64,000 nt of DNA from Pseudoips prasinana (GCA_951640165.1 OX621242.1:10223501-10287500), one strand, 5' to 3'; shown: positions 11,731 to 24,135, counted from the first letter of the stretch. The notes: generated from the letters alone by a model not told the origin. A program made the numbers and translations.

Positions 11731-13260
11731 TGAGAAACCGCATTGAAATAGACAGACATGCAGACATAAACTTTTATATAATAACACCCTTTAATGTCGG
11801 GCATATCAATAAGCTTTGAAGGGTCTGAGGCTTTTTTTTACTCATACTCAAACTTCAAACTTAAAACTCTAGTAGACAATATTTTAAATAGCAATAAACC
11901 ATAGTTTTATTAAAACTATTTTTCATCGCCAGTACAAAATTTTCTGTAGCATATTGGTCTGTAAACGGAATACCACAGAAGTTAATAAATTTAGTTACTG
12001 CATGTGTCTAACGAACAATTACAGAGGTACGTTCTAGGAAACATGTTTTCTAATTTTCCCCCAGTGAAACTAATTCATCATGAAGTTTTGGTTCAGTGCT
12101 TATTCGTTCTAGTTCTACTGTAATATTATTTTGTATAAAATTGTGAAGCTCGTGAATAGTTTGCACGTAGTAATATAAAAACAAATGAACACATAGACGG
12201 GCATGTCGATAATGGAGCCGTGGAGACAATAGTACTGTAATACCAATAAAATTGTATTGGGTTTTGAAATTGTATTTCTTTTGTACCTGATAGATACATA
12301 CTTAACTACATATTGCTCAACAAAACTATAAATATGATGAGAAAAATGACAAAGTATTGAGAAATATTACAGGTGGCAGTCTCATATAGGCACCAACAGA
12401 CGAAAATTTAAGTAAACAAAGAGGAATAACATCTTTTTGTTTTTTTACAGAATAGTGAAGCAAACGAGCAAGCCTACTGTAACTCCAGAGGGCCCGCAGT
12501 TGTATTGCTGGTTTTAAGTAATCGACATACATTGCTGACGTGTTTCTTATTAGATGTATACTGTATATACAAACTTTCCTGAGAAAACCATTAAAACGAT
12601 GCTATACAGCGTTAAAACCCCAACAGTCCTAAAACAACCCCCAAGCCAAGTACACAAATAAAAATATGAATAACAACGTGATTATAAATTTTAAGTAGGC
12701 ACTTTCAGCGTGTTATATACATGATAGTGATAGGTATTTAATTGACGTACACACTTGTAGGTATCTTGCATGTCACTGAAAAATTCTTCACGTTTACGTT
12801 TTAAAACTGGCGTTTATCCGAGAGAAGACTCCCACGGGGCAGTTCATACAATATTCATGCCTTCCTATATAAAGCTGATTGCAGATTTAAGCGCTGAAGG
12901 GCATCAAAACGAACCCTAGAAAGGCGCTTTGGGATTGAATGTGGATGACTGATGAGTTATTATATGGATTTTATGATTAGATTAGATGGAAGTGGTAGTG
13001 GATATTCCGATATTAGACTATTAGTGGAGCAATCAATATCGATATTTAATTTGCGACTTTTGAAGTTAAAGTTAGACTAAATCGAACTGACATTTAAATT
13101 AGTTTACTGATGTAAAACACAAAATCGCCAGCAATGTATAAAGCTTAGATTTTTATTGTTTCTATAAAGAAAATACGTAAAGTTCATCTCCTGTATGACA
13201 ATGGAGCAATTAGGTTAGTTAAAATATTAACAGCGACGTTAGATAACAAAATAAATCATT
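11731..13260. other. Spacer, nothing recognised
   Basis: A 68-codon minus-strand frame near 12326-12532 has no recognisable motif. The rest is AT-rich. Confidence 0.5.
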
Positions 13261-13465
13261 AAAAAGGTGGAGCATTCGAGAGTCGCATGTGAACGCTTCT
13301 CAAAAAGTAGCCATACGTTTCGTTTGTTTGCGACAAATATTCCTGTTATGTTTCCTTTTGCATGTCAAAAAGCTCTCACAATTCATATGAATCGATTTTG
13401 TCAAACAGAAAGTGATACAATGCGCGAAATAGCCCATTCATTCCGCGATTGTTACTACGAATACC

Positions 13466-13584
13466 TTCTTCTATGTAAATACAAAGTTTGAACTCTTTCA
13501 TCAAGATTCTGAATTTCATTTTTCAAAATTGTGTGTTGTATATCGAAGTAGTTTGAACTGAAACTTTGTATTTACATAGAAGAA
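13466..13584. repeat. Perfect 24-bp inverted repeat beside a diverged direct repeat
   Basis: The arms 13466-13489 and 13561-13584 are exact complements 71 bp apart. Sequence from about 13500-13550 (CATCAAGATTCTGAATTTCAT ... GTTGTATATCGAAG) recurs at about 13612-13660. A 74-codon frame ends at the left arm, but nothing supports a gene. Confidence 0.85.
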
Positions 13585-13699
13585 TGTTATTAACTTTGTA
13601 TGATGAGATTCCATCAAGATCTTTGATTTCATTTCTTTACATTGTTGTATATCGAAGTTATTGTAATATATGACGAAATCTTAAAGTTCGATTGTATTT

Positions 13700-14825
13700 G
13701 TGTGTTGATCTTATAGCCCATGTTAAAATATTAAATCTTCACTCGGATCTATGTTTAAATTTAGATTCTTGCGGCTGATTCTTATTTTTAAATTAAATTC
13801 TTACTCGTTAGATTACGATAACTCCGAGGCATTTTTGTTAATAAATACAATCAATTACTTTACAAAAACTACCTCCAATAATAATCTATTAAAATAAGCA
13901 CTTTTCTAATACTGCAGGCAATGCGTTCAGAATGCTGGCATCATTGCCGCGTTAGACGGCAATTCTTAGTTGTTAACCAAATACATATAAGCGTCATAAA
14001 ATTAAACGAAATAAAAAAACCAAAACAACCACCAAATCGACTAAACAAATGTACTTAATATGAATAAACCATTCAGCATTCTAGGAACGTTACCCACTTG
14101 CATGAATTTAGAATTTGATATTTTTAGAGTTTAGATTTTAATTTAGCGTTAATTATTTTAATAAACTAGTCTTGTAGGTATTTAGCAAATACATTGAGAC
14201 AAAACTGTTTAACTTTCTAGTCGAAATATGTTTTTACGTTTAATAAACCATTATACAATATTTTAACTTCCACTTTTTCCTTTGACTGAATTCTGATATA
14301 CATACATAGTTATGAAATTATTATACCCGCATAACATTTTTAATTTTGTAACCGTCACGGCACTCTTCAATCATCGTGTAAACGCTGGTTAAAACGTGAC
14401 CAAAACGATTCAGCACGGATGGTAATTATCCTGCTTTCAGTAAAGACGTTTTATGATTCAGGCAAATGGACCATAGCTATGTCTGCTTTTGATGTTGTCT
14501 AAGTCGGTTGATGAGGATTTTCAATGTTCTTTTTAAGTTTATACGTCTGCGGTTTGTATTTCAAGGGATACTGTAAGTCTAAGCCGAGTGTTAAAGGAAA
14601 CGTAACATATAACAATTACGGTGGAACTATGGTTTATTAATAAGCAAAACTGCGAACTCACAATGTAGTACTTTTACAATAGCACAAGAATTAAGAATAT
14701 AACGTGTTCCAAAAAAGGTGCGATTCGTAACACCGAGAATACAGTATTTTAGTGAGTAGCTACTCTTATTAACATATTATATAGTTATCTATACATATTT
14801 TTGAAGCGCTCATAGTCAATTGCTC
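13700..14825. other. AT-rich spacer, nothing recognised
   Basis: No coding frame of interest. Short A/T tracts only. Confidence 0.5.
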
Positions 14826-14935
14826 TCACAGGCCCGTATGTGATCGGTGAGACTAAGCAATAAAGATGGGTGACTGCCAAAGTGGTTTAATTTCTGAGCG
14901 TTTCCGTACTTCTAACGGCACGTTAAGCTACCGTT
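14826..14935 (-). repeat. Fragment of the 23760-24010 repeat
   Basis: It is the reverse complement of the right half of that repeat (ATGGGTGACTGCCAAAGTGG, TTAATTTCTGAGCGT), and abuts a GGGTTCCGTAGC-family fragment. Confidence 0.65.
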
Positions 14936-15025
14936 CTCGTTTACAGACAGACGGGCAGACGAACAGACGGACAACGGAGGCTTCGTAATAGGGTCCTGTT
15001 GGTTCCCTCCGGAACTCTAAAAATG
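14936..15025. repeat. End fragment of the GGGTTCCGTAGC repeat
   Basis: ACAGACAGACGGGCAGACG, then AATAGGGTCCTGTT and GGAACTCTAAAAATG, corresponds to the right end of the 5767 and 33972 copies. Confidence 0.6.
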
Positions 15026-15179
15026 TAGACTGAGTATCTCAATGTGTTCTCAATATCTGTCTGTTATATATAATCTTATTTGCTCTGCGACTTAAGCCCA
15101 CGCTCGCCTCCATTGTCAGGTGAAGCAGTCAAAGCTTCGTAGGCTAACTATAAATGTCAGGATATATAATAACCGGATA

Positions 15180-15405
15180 ATTGCATACCGATTACTACAC
15201 GAAGGGTTCCATTAAAAAAATCCCGAAAATTTCATGGTATTTATCCCCCTTTTATTTTCAATTTGTATTGTTATACACACTGTATGAAATTGTTAACTTT
15301 CTACCTATTACTGTTCATGAGACACAGTCGTCACTGATAGATTGATAGACAGACGGACAGACACCAGAGGCTCTGTAATAGGGTTCCGTTGGCGCTTCCG
15401 TTTGA
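15180..15405. repeat. Diverged GGGTTCCGTAGC-family copy
   Basis: It has GAAGGGTTCCATTA at the left, a GATAGACAGACGGACAGACA run near 15343, and AATAGGGTTCCGTTGG at the right. Confidence 0.55.
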
Positions 15406-15514
15406 ACCTGTCGAGTGATCGGAAGTCAATCAAGGATTAGTCTCCTGGCGCAGGCGAAACGGATTAGTGTTCACATAAAGACAGTACCGCAAATAATAAA
15501 TGGTTAAAAAAAAA

Positions 15515-15726
15515 TAGCAAGGGAATCGAGCATGTAGGTCACCTGTTGGTAAGTGATTAACGCCGCCCATAGACACTTGCAACACTATAGGGGCCGCAAT
15601 TACATTGTCGGCCATTAAGAAAGGAATAGGCTTGAATTCTGAAGGTTTGTATGTTATACCCAATCGGAAAGAGGTACCTCCGCAGTTAATTGATTCCACA
15701 AAGTTGTAGTGCACGGTAACAGAAAA
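15515..15726 (-). mobile_element. LINE 3' UTR interrupted by a Helitron
   Basis: The minus strand repeats the 8143 family (CCTATAGTGTTGCAAGTGTC, TGGGCGGCGTTAATCACTTACC). Its upstream part, including the complement of GAGGTACCTCCGCAG, runs up to the Helitron at 15727, which marks its right-hand limit here. Confidence 0.65.
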
Positions 15727-16072
15727 TCTATATATATAATAAAATCGTAGGAAAGTCAAAACTATACATTGAATATTTTTTTTAAAGGATATTACTATAA
15801 GGAGGGGCGTGATCTACAATCGATATCGAACCCAAAAATATAGTTTATAGAATTTTTATCTGTTTGTCTGTATGTATGTCCGGGCTAAACTCAAAAACTA
15901 CTGCATAGATTTACTTCAAATTATATGAATATATGAATATAATAGTATGTATGAATATTACTAAGAGGTCGGGTCCACATATAGGCTACATATTATCACG
16001 CTATCACCTACGGGGGAGGAGCTGTGATAATTTATAAAATTGAACGCGGGTAAAACCGCGGGGCACAGCTAG
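15727..16072 (+). mobile_element. Non-autonomous Helitron (346 bp)
   Basis: It begins TCTATATATATAATAAAATC and ends GGGGCACAGCTAG, between A15726 and T16073. It is the same family as the minus-strand copy at 46649-46965 (shared CGTAGGAAAGTCAAAACTA near the 5' end and shared 3' hairpin region). It has no coding capacity. Confidence 0.9.
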
Positions 16073-16554
16073 TATATAATATATGTAGTAGTAGTTCATT
16101 GCAAAGTTATAAGTCTCTGTAACTCTAATGCATTTACGAATTTTAATAGTTTGTTTTGATAAACCTATCGTCTATCTCAATTTAATCTCTGAGCTTCTCA
16201 ACTAAGTTCTTAAGACTCGAGGTTCTGAACTTATAAAATTTTGGTTCTACGCACTGCAATGCGGCTAATTTCAAAATAACTTCTCTCTGAAAATTGTAGG
16301 CTTAAACGGACTTTAGGCGTTCGTCGATTTAGGTGACCACCTTAATTAGTCGGATAGACGTCCTTGCACCTGCGGAGAAAGGGGATTTACGGCTTAAAGA
16401 GGTCGAGTCTTAGAATATTCGGGGCTCTTATACCGAAGTTGTATTGTTTAATTCTATTTCTAAACAAAGTCTGATTTAATTTGCTTAATTAAGAGGGTAT
16501 CAAGACAAAAAGAGTACCTATCTATACAGTGTGTTTACTTAGTCGTGAAAGGTA
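16073..16554. other. Spacer, nothing recognised
   Basis: No gene or assignable repeat. Confidence 0.45.
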
Positions 16555-16740
16555 AAAATCATAATTTATGAGTTTGTTTTACACACGTACCTATGTAGAT
16601 ATATGTGTGTAAAATCCATAAATTAAGGAAACAGAAAATTAACATATAATACGCATTACATAAACATTAACATAACATAATTTAATAATAAAAATATCTA
16701 TGAGATATTTTTATTATTAAATTATATAAATTTTCTGTTC
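16555..16740. repeat. Two nested or adjacent inverted repeats, one perfect
   Basis: 16677-16699 and 16703-16725 form a perfect 23-bp stem with a 3-nt loop. ACAGAAAATT near 16631 is complemented by AATTTTCTGT near 16729, so the hairpin lies in a wider inverted structure. A separate imperfect hairpin (TTTACACAC / GTGTGTAAA) is at about 16565-16625. Confidence 0.85.
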
Positions 16741-17375
16741 GCTTTCATTTATATAATAATATATGACTTAGAATTCACAATAGTTCAATGAAACACCTTG
16801 TGTTCGTGAATTCAGTTTAAATTTTAATGCTTAATCATTAACTTATATTTAATTGGTACATAGCTTTTAAATTATTTTATTGGTGGATTACGGATCAAAT
16901 TTAATATGTCTGAGCTTACTTTATCCCTTGTTTTATTGTTGCTTAGTTTTAAGAATGTTGGAATAAGTGTTGTAAATTGCATTTGAGAAGTTTTATTATA
17001 AGTTATTTGTTTTTATTGTACCTACGAGAAAGTGTTGATTTACCGTGAGCTTGAAAAGAAAATATAATGTTAAAGAATACGTTTTTTTTAAATTAGATTT
17101 GATTTTTTTTTGAAATTTGTAGATAAAAAACTCGAATGGTGGTATATGTGTGAGAAATAATGATTATTGTAACTTTAATACTTTATATCCAGGATACCGC
17201 TATTAAAAATTGAGCAGTCTAGTTGTCGTAGGAGCTACGCAATATCTGAGTGCGTACTTAATTTAACTTTTCAATTTTAATAATTTATTTAGGTATTATG
17301 AATTTTAGTAATTAATTAATATAATTTATCTAATAAAAGTGAGCCTAATGTAATAAAATTACTATTATATTTCAG
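16741..17375. other. AT-rich spacer, nothing recognised
   Basis: Only low-complexity sequence and chance frames. Confidence 0.5.
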
Positions 17376-17590
17376 TGAAGCAATATCATTCAAATTCAAA
17401 ATTCATTCATTCCGTAAAAATATATCATTTGTATGGAATCCTTACTTTTTTTTACCCTACTCAATCTCTCACTCAGACTCAATCCCAAGCAGATTTTTTA
17501 TTGAAGTAATCAGGAGTTTTGTAGTAAGAGCCCTGCTAGACAATTTGGCTTTTGTAGTTCTTTTTAGCTTATTATGTTAAATTATTATAG
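17376..17590 (-). mobile_element. LINE 3' end, same family as 51490-52550
   Basis: CCCTGCTAGACAATTTGGCT at about 17532 matches CCCTGCTACACAATTTGGCT at 51702, and the TTTTACCCTACTC block matches the 3' UTR there. The left end carries a CATTCATTCC/ATTCAAA type tail. Only the last codons and the UTR remain. Confidence 0.7.
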
Positions 17591-19324
17591 TTTAGTTAAA
17601 CTTTCGGTATATTAATTTGTTTGTATGCCATGGAATTAAATATTACTATGAATGTGGGAAACTTTCTAATAATTATAACACCTGTAAATACATCACATAA
17701 GCAAATAAATATTTTATTTTTAGAAATATGTTACAATTACGTTGGTGTGAACATCAAAACCTAGGTGGCACTTTTATTACTTAGGTAGGAAGTAGTTTAT
17801 TTGAATGCAGGATTATCTACGTAACTTTGTGTCAACTGTACTTATTTATTTTATTTTATAAGGAAAACAAACAATATTAACAACTTATGATAAGAAACAG
17901 GTTATTACAACTAATTACCAATTATATGTTTCCACAAATGAATACAAAAAAAGCTTGTTTGCTTAATATGAGAAACAATAAGACAACCAAAATGAGATAG
18001 AGCAGCACAGTTATTGAATTTTGAACCAAAGTTTAGTACCTAAGTGTATGCTGAAATACATATGGCTTGGTTGTGAATAAGTCAAGATCAGAAAAGTCAA
18101 CCAACTTATTGTAACATTTAGCGGACCTAATAACAAGAAAAAAAATTGTCTATAGTTTGTATTTCTAAAGGGGACGTTGAGAAATAGAAAAGGAATGATC
18201 TAGTAGGAGTGCGTAATTGTTATCTAGAATATACCAGTTCCAATTGGGGTAGCCCTGGTATATCCCACTAAACGTACGAAGTTGGTGTTCTATTCAACGT
18301 ATTCTAATATAACTTTGATTTTACCCATCAGTATCATGATATGATGTGCACAAACAAAGTTGATAAGAAAAAACTGGGACGAAAACAAGACACGACGAAA
18401 ATAATATAATCTGCCTCACGAAAACTCCACAATGCAGAAGAATTCATCAGAATGCTTACCAGAGAAGTGGTGTCCTGCTGCCCGGCTCACAATTTGTGGA
18501 ATAATTACTTAGTCGTTAAGGTTAGGTACCTACATGAGGTTAGTTACTACTTTTTCTTAATAACGTTATATCTAAGAAATTGTGATGGCTATTTTTTTAT
18601 CTGCCATTTTTTTCTCTGGCAAAATGTGGATATAGGTTTGGGTCTTATATATTTAAATTTATAAATATAATTGTGTGTCTGTATGTGTGTGTGACTTACT
18701 GGAATATTGTATTTTTTTTTATATAGCTGATCCTATGTAAGGGAAAATAATTACAACACAAAAATGTGCCAGACAACCTTATTATACCTTTTTCGTGTTC
18801 TATCAATTCAGTAGCACGATATTTTTTAAGAGGAACGAATAATTTCATATGTTTACTTATTAAAACCCTAAGTGGTTCAACAACAAACGCACCAGCCATC
18901 CCCCTTGTGATTTTCATCGCGTTATGAGAAAGGCTCCCCGGTCTAATGAGAATGAATTGCACTCGGCGTCTGCGAGGCCAACGTTACTTTAGAATTAGTG
19001 CATTTTTCACTCGCCGACTTAACGCGATCCGTCTTAGTTTAAGCTCGGATTTATTAGTGCCTTAAATTGGTTTAATATGTTTGTATGAAATTATCCTGTG
19101 TTAAACAAGGGTTTTTTATTAGGTTGACAAAGTATCAAAGTGCTATTTTTATACTTGAGATACATTACATTTATGATGAAGATTAAGTTCTTAGGATACA
19201 CTCCTTACATTGCGTGGGTGCTTTAGTTTTACTATTGAATAAATCCTTGAATATATTGTGCTGTGTAGTGGAATGTACTCTGCACATGTTGTCGTACCCT
19301 TGGATGACTAAATTAAGCAATTAG
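17591..19324. other. Long AT-rich spacer, nothing firmly recognised
   Basis: An 88-codon minus-strand frame (18696-18962) and a 70-codon plus-strand frame (18452-18664) lack motifs I know. GT-rich simple sequence lies near 18672-18692. Confidence 0.45.
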
Positions 19325-19590
19325 GCTTAATTTAAATAAAGTTTAATAAACTTACTAAAGTTGGAGTAAGTTTACTAATTTAATAATTCAAAATATTCTC
19401 TGTAAATGTGTTTTTTAAATTTAAATATACAAATTTGCGCTTTTACCACTAGTAATCTCATTCGCTTCCTATTTTACCTCCATTATATTAATAAATATAT
19501 TTAAAAAAGACATTTACAGAAAATAAATTTGAATTATTATATTAGTAAACTTACTCTAACTTTAGTGAGTTTATTTAATTAAAGTAAAAG
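19325..19590. mobile_element. Fold-back MITE with long terminal inverted repeats
   Basis: The left arm (about 19335-19408; TTACTAAAGTTGGAGTAAG, AATAATTCAAA, CTGTAAATG) is complemented by the right arm (about 19510-19582; CATTTACAG, TTTGAATTATT, CTTACTCTAACTTTAGTGAG) at roughly 90% identity. The middle of about 100 bp is non-coding. Superfamily not assigned. Confidence 0.8.
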
Positions 19591-19917
19591 TGGCTCGTTG
19601 ACCATGATGTTCTTTAGATATATAGAATTTGGGCACAAGAGTGGTACCACCAGTACCTGTTGTGCAACTTTCGGGTTATCTTACAAATATATTATCTTAC
19701 TATAGGCAAAGACAGCAGAGGGAATTCATATCCTCACCCTCGAACCTGCACCTTGTACTATACAGGGTATAGCTTTCTTTCTATCAAACAGCAACCCGTC
19801 TGGAAACCTAATTCTAATCGACAGAATTTATACATACATATAACTTTTTGCCGTGGAAGAGTGGTTTTTTTCCATAGCTGACCGGAGAGTGATTAAGTCA
19901 ATATGATTGACCTGGTT
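19591..19917. other. Spacer, nothing recognised
   Basis: A 73-codon chance frame only. Confidence 0.45.
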
Positions 19918-20171
19918 ATATAATAATAATATCTGGGGACAATGTCACACAGATCATCCTAGCCCCGAACTAAGCAAAGCTTGTATTATGGGTACCAGGC
20001 GACGATATACATACTTATATAGATAGATAAATACTTATATACATAGAAAAGATCCATGACTCAGAAACAAATATTCGTGCTCATCACACAAATATTTGTA
20101 CTTACCGGGATTCGAACCCAGGACCACCAGCTTCGTAGGCAGGAGAACTACCAACTAGGCTACGGTGACCG
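19918..20171 (-). mobile_element. tRNA-derived SINE, the most complete copy
   Basis: On the minus strand the CGGTCACCGTAGCCTAGTTG head, GGGTTCGAATCC B box, central body, CCCATAATACAAGCTTTGC, and the GGCTAGGATGATCTGTGTGA end with its ATTATTATTA tail are all present. It serves as the reference for the truncated copy at 9111 and the interrupted copy at 30374. Confidence 0.9.
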
Positions 20172-20596
20172 TTATGCAATAAACCAACAGATATATGGAT
20201 ATATAAATAAAGGTAGCTATACTTTATCTATATATTTGTTCTTACAAGACACTATAAATATAATCATTTCATAAATACCATTAAACAGCTGCGCAATTTT
20301 GTAAGAAAGACATAAAGTACCTCATTGTGTAACGGGGAGGCTTACGAAATCTGTAATTCACAAGATAATCCTACAACTTACGTTATAATAGAACTAAACT
20401 CGCAGTTATAACAATAAACGCAATATTAAGCATTACCATAAGCTACGTTCATTTGTGAATAGGGAAGACAAAAACATACGGGCGTTTTGACAACGCGTCT
20501 GCTATTTAAGTAATTTGACAACGATATATTTATTATATATATATATTTTTTTAAAGCGACTGTACGTCAGTTAGGTACCAATAATTAGTCTGTACT
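20172..20596. other. Spacer, nothing recognised
   Basis: AT-rich, with an (AT)n tract near 20530. Confidence 0.45.
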
Positions 20597-20609
20597 ACAT
20601 AAATTATGT

Positions 20610-20870
20610 CTGCTGTGTGGTGACGGCGACAAATATCGGAATCAGAATATCATCACCCCATCTCATCCCGTGGGGGGCGTAGAAGTCGACCCGAGGGAAT
20701 ATCTACCAGAGGATGGGCAGCAGCTTCCTTCTGATTACTATGACCATCTTACTGCGATCGCCAACCCGCCTGCCAAGCGTGGCGATTATGGCATATCCCC
20801 CCAAGACGATTCTTGAGGGAGGCTTGTCCAGCAGTGGACTTATTTAGCTGTAATGATGATGATGATGATG
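20610..20870 (+). mobile_element. Short RTE derivative: 5' region fused to 3' tail, with 13-bp target duplication
   Basis: The left part (GTGTGGTGACGGC, CATCTCATCCCGTGGGG, GGGAATATCTACCAGAG, GCCAACCCGCCTGCCAAGCG) matches the RTE 5' region at 60481-60670. At about GGCATATCCCCCCAAGA it jumps to the RTE 3' end (GAGGGAGGC-TTGTCCAGCAGTGGAC) and ends in an ATGATG tail. ACATAAATTATGT lies at 20597-20609 and 20871-20883. The element has no ORF, so it must have used proteins made elsewhere. The junction recurs at 30047-30146. Confidence 0.9.
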
Positions 20871-21253
20871 ACATAAATTATGTGTGTAATATAGCGTTTT
20901 TTATAAATTTGGCAGTATAGTTTTATCAGTCTGTTTTAAAAACTTTTGTGAACTTTGATTGTATACCATAGATAGTGATTGCTATTACGTTTTTACTATA
21001 ACATTTTATTTTACCTTGTATAAATCCTTTGTCTATTCATTATTCAATTATGCTTAAATATTAATCATTCGCTGCTAATTCACATAATTCAATAAAACTG
21101 ACGAGAAGTCACATAATCACACTTCGGAATATAAGCTGGAAATTTTTAGTCGACTACATGATACCCTCGTACCTTAAATAAAATACAAACACCAAATACG
21201 TAGTAGTAGTAGAACGTATACGATTTGAACAATTTTCATAACAAATTTATGTG

Positions 21254-21465
21254 TAGAAAGGTTCTCGAGTGATGACCACAAACTGGAAGACGACGCGTGG
21301 GCAAGCTCCCTACAAGATAGACCGATCGCGATGTTCTAGAGAGGGTCACAGGAAGGCTTTGAATGCGGGCAGCGCAAGACTGGCAATTTTGGAGATCTTT
21401 GGGGGAGGCCTTTTCCCAACTGTGGAATTCTTTTGGCTGATATTAATATGATGATAATGATGATG
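21254..21465 (+). mobile_element. 5'-truncated RTE LINE with 9-bp target duplication
   Basis: It starts within the ORF at AGAAAGGTTCTCGAGTG and keeps the CTACAAGATAGACCGATC and GGAGATCTTTGGGGGAGGC blocks and an ATGATGATAATGATGATG tail. ATTTATGTG flanks it at 21245-21253 and 21466-21474. Stops in all frames make it non-coding. Confidence 0.87.
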
Positions 21466-21474
21466 ATTTATGTG

Positions 21475-22499
21475 ATTAGGAACTATTCACCACATATTTT
21501 TAGATGCAACTTCATTGACAGTAAAACCAAAATATTACTATACTTTAATATTTACGCAATTATCGAAGAATATACGTAATAAGGAAAAATCTGTGACCGA
21601 AAAATGAGATCAAACGCTTTTAGCTCGGAAAGAGTGGACCAAAGTTGATAACAAAAAGTGTATAGGAAAACAACGTATTACGAAGCATTTGATAAATTAC
21701 TGAGCCATGGTCAATAAATTCTCGCTTTGACATAATCTTCAGCTAAAAGGAAGTACAATTATAGTACACGTGATAGCTGGTCGAAACATTTCGATCCCAA
21801 TCTAATGCTTGATAACTGAATGTGGAATTTGAGGTTGCTATGGAATATCACAGGGACCCAAACAACTCAACCTCGAACAATCAGTTCGTTATGTATGGTT
21901 TCTGATGATTGATTTTTTACCTTCGGTGACAAGGAGTCGGCCCACGAATACTATTATCAAAAAAAATAAGAACTAAGTTTAGAAATATTTATCTGATCCA
22001 TTCAATTGCCATTATATTCGTAAGCTACTAACATAAATTTAATATGAACTATTAAGGAACGCTTTTGTCAGATCCGTCACTATGTGCGGCGATCTCGTCC
22101 CCGCTATCAAACTTCTTACGTACATTCCATGAAAAGGCCCCGTTCCTCGCACATGTTTATCCAATTTGGCGTAGTCTGCAAAGTTGTGAGCTCGCAACAC
22201 GTGTGACGCTCAAATTAGAGATTCATATTAATTTAAGGCTTACACAGAGACAACGCCGAACGCGCCCGCACTCTAAGACGCCGCGCGCCGAACGACAAAC
22301 TTTCATTGAATTTGCAACACTATAATAAGGTGTTTACCGTAATAATAACTTTAGATATTTCAGATACGGCAATGTGTCCTCTTACTTTGATTTATATTAT
22401 ATTTATATTTGATGTCACACTTTATTGGTTGAAATCTCTCTAGCCTCTAGACACAAAAAGTACTGTCTACAGTAGCGCTCTGAAATTAAAAGGATGTAT
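21475..22499. other. Spacer with a GC-rich island
   Basis: 22060-22320 is much richer in GC and CpG than its surroundings and holds an 86-codon frame (22065-22325) and a CACGTG-type block near 22198 (ACACGTGTGAC). It could be a promoter or first exon, but no splice structure or domain supports that. Confidence 0.3.
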
Positions 22500-22775
22500 A
22501 ATTTTGTTACTTTTTAATGAATTTTATTAAATATTATTTAATGATCTGACCACAAATTTTATAATTATTAATTTAACTAACTCTTGACTTCTAAAAATTT
22601 AACTGTAATTGTCATTTTTATAGCATTTATTTTAAATTTTAAGGATTTTGATTAATGTTGACATTGTTTTTAAATTATTTTTATTGCAAAATTTTAATTG
22701 TGTAATTTATTTATGTATGCAAATTCGGATAAAAATTATTTTGTTTATGAATAAATGACTAAATGACTAAAGTAA
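22500..22775 (+). mobile_element. Probable LINE 3' UTR with ATGACTAA-type tail
   Basis: AT-rich sequence ends in GAATAAATGACTAAATGACTAAAG (about 22747), an AATAAA joined to short tandem units, as at LINE 3' ends. No coding part is recognised. Confidence 0.4.
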
Positions 22776-23024
22776 GAAAAGATCACCGTTAAAATTGGTT
22801 ATTTGTATGGCGTTAAGACCTCAACTTCCGCGCGCATCTATCGCGCTTGCAAATTTAATTGTTTAACATGATATAAAATAATTGTGCATTTTCTTAAAAA
22901 ATATTTCATCTCTAGATTTATGAAAAGCAGATTTTCTGTTGGTTTTGGTGAGTAAAAGGATGCATCGTATGAAAGTGAAAAACTCATATTTTTGAATATG
23001 AATCTGAAAAAATCAACCAATGTA

Positions 23025-23154
23025 CAGACGCCAGTAAGCTAACCCAATCTATCAAATTTCTTTTATAGATTTTCAACTTTATCATTAAAGCATAAGGTTC
23101 ACTTTCAATTAGGGAAATATGACGGTTTGGAGTAGCTTGATGTGCTGGCGTCTG
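23025..23154. mobile_element. TA-flanked MITE, copy 1 (130 bp)
   Basis: It starts CAGACGCCAG and ends CTGGCGTCTG between TA dinucleotides (23023-23024, 23155-23156). The interior (TCAAATTTCTTTTATAGATT, AAGGTTCACTTTCAATT) matches the copy at 51026-51160. TA duplication and TIRs suggest a Tc1/mariner-mobilised element. Confidence 0.88.
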
Positions 23155-23156
23155 TA

Positions 23157-23759
23157 CAAGCAATGACTCATCATTCTTGGAATTACCTGTAAGTATACCA
23201 ATATTTATGAAAGTGCACACAATCATTTGAGAACATGTTAAACACGTATGGTTATAATATAAGTATAAGCGAGATGGCTACGCGTTGAAATCTGGGCCTT
23301 AATAAACTATTAATTACTTTCTCGTGAACTGGTTTTCATATAAATTTTAAAACCGAAAAATCAAGGGATATTATGGGTGTATCGAAGTTTATGGGCAAGT
23401 TTAAATAGTAAATACTAAAATGAACTATTTATTATGCATTTTCTCTGAAGTCTCATCGTACGTCAAACTTCATTGGCTTAAAGTTAGCTTGCGATTAGCA
23501 TTCTGAATCCAGTACTTTATTTAACTTTACCTTTTCCAGTTTAATCTATATTTATCGGCTTTAACATAAACCACTAGTTAACTAAGATATAGACCTGTTC
23601 ACGTACAAAAGCCTTTAATTGTGGGTATGAAAAAGAACCATTTACTTATTTTTTTTCAACTCATTTCTTGTAAATGTAGTCTACGAGTAATTTAAGTTAA
23701 AGTCTTTAATTAACATACTTATTTTGAGATATATTCATAAACTAAATGCATTAATTACT
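23157..23759. other. AT-rich spacer, nothing recognised
   Basis: No gene or assignable repeat. Confidence 0.5.
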
Positions 23760-24010
23760 TACTTATCGTATGGGCAGTGGTAACCCTGGTGTCAGAGTTG
23801 TTCAAGCCGCCCAGCAGGCCTCACATGGTTTAACGACTGTTGCCTAATGGCTACAACCGGGACCGACAGCTTAACGTGCCCTCCGAAGCACGAAGACGCT
23901 CAGAAATTAAACCACCTTGGCGGTCACCCATCTATGGGCAGACCGTGAGCCTAGTTACTTAACCTCGCCGATCACTTAGGGACCGGTGAGAGGATCTAGC
24001 TTTTCCTTAA
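23760..24010 (+). repeat. Dispersed lepidopteran repeat, fullest of three copies
   Basis: It contains ATGGGCAGTGGTAACCCTGG, GGGACCGACAGCTTAACGTG, ACGCTCAGAAATTAAACCAC, GGCGGTCACCCATCTATGGG and CGCCGATCACTTAGGGACCG. Partial copies lie at 11630-11730 and, inverted, 14826-14935. No frame or TIR is evident, so the class is unknown. Confidence 0.7.
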
Positions 24011-24135
24011 TAATAGTATTCAAATAATATATGATGGAAGTTACATTCAAATATAACTCAAGTCTTTTATAATCATGTGTATTATATTAATTAATCGTAT
24101 TACAAGAAAGTTAAAGCATTTGCCGTAACGTCAAA

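Noticed and set aside
13921..13975. Another copy of the 8143 LINE 3' UTR
   Set aside because: Only a few words (GCTGGCATCATTGCCG) look similar; too short to support.
18696..18962. An 88-codon minus-strand protein
   Set aside because: No motif, splice signal or second copy supports it, and the region is AT-rich.
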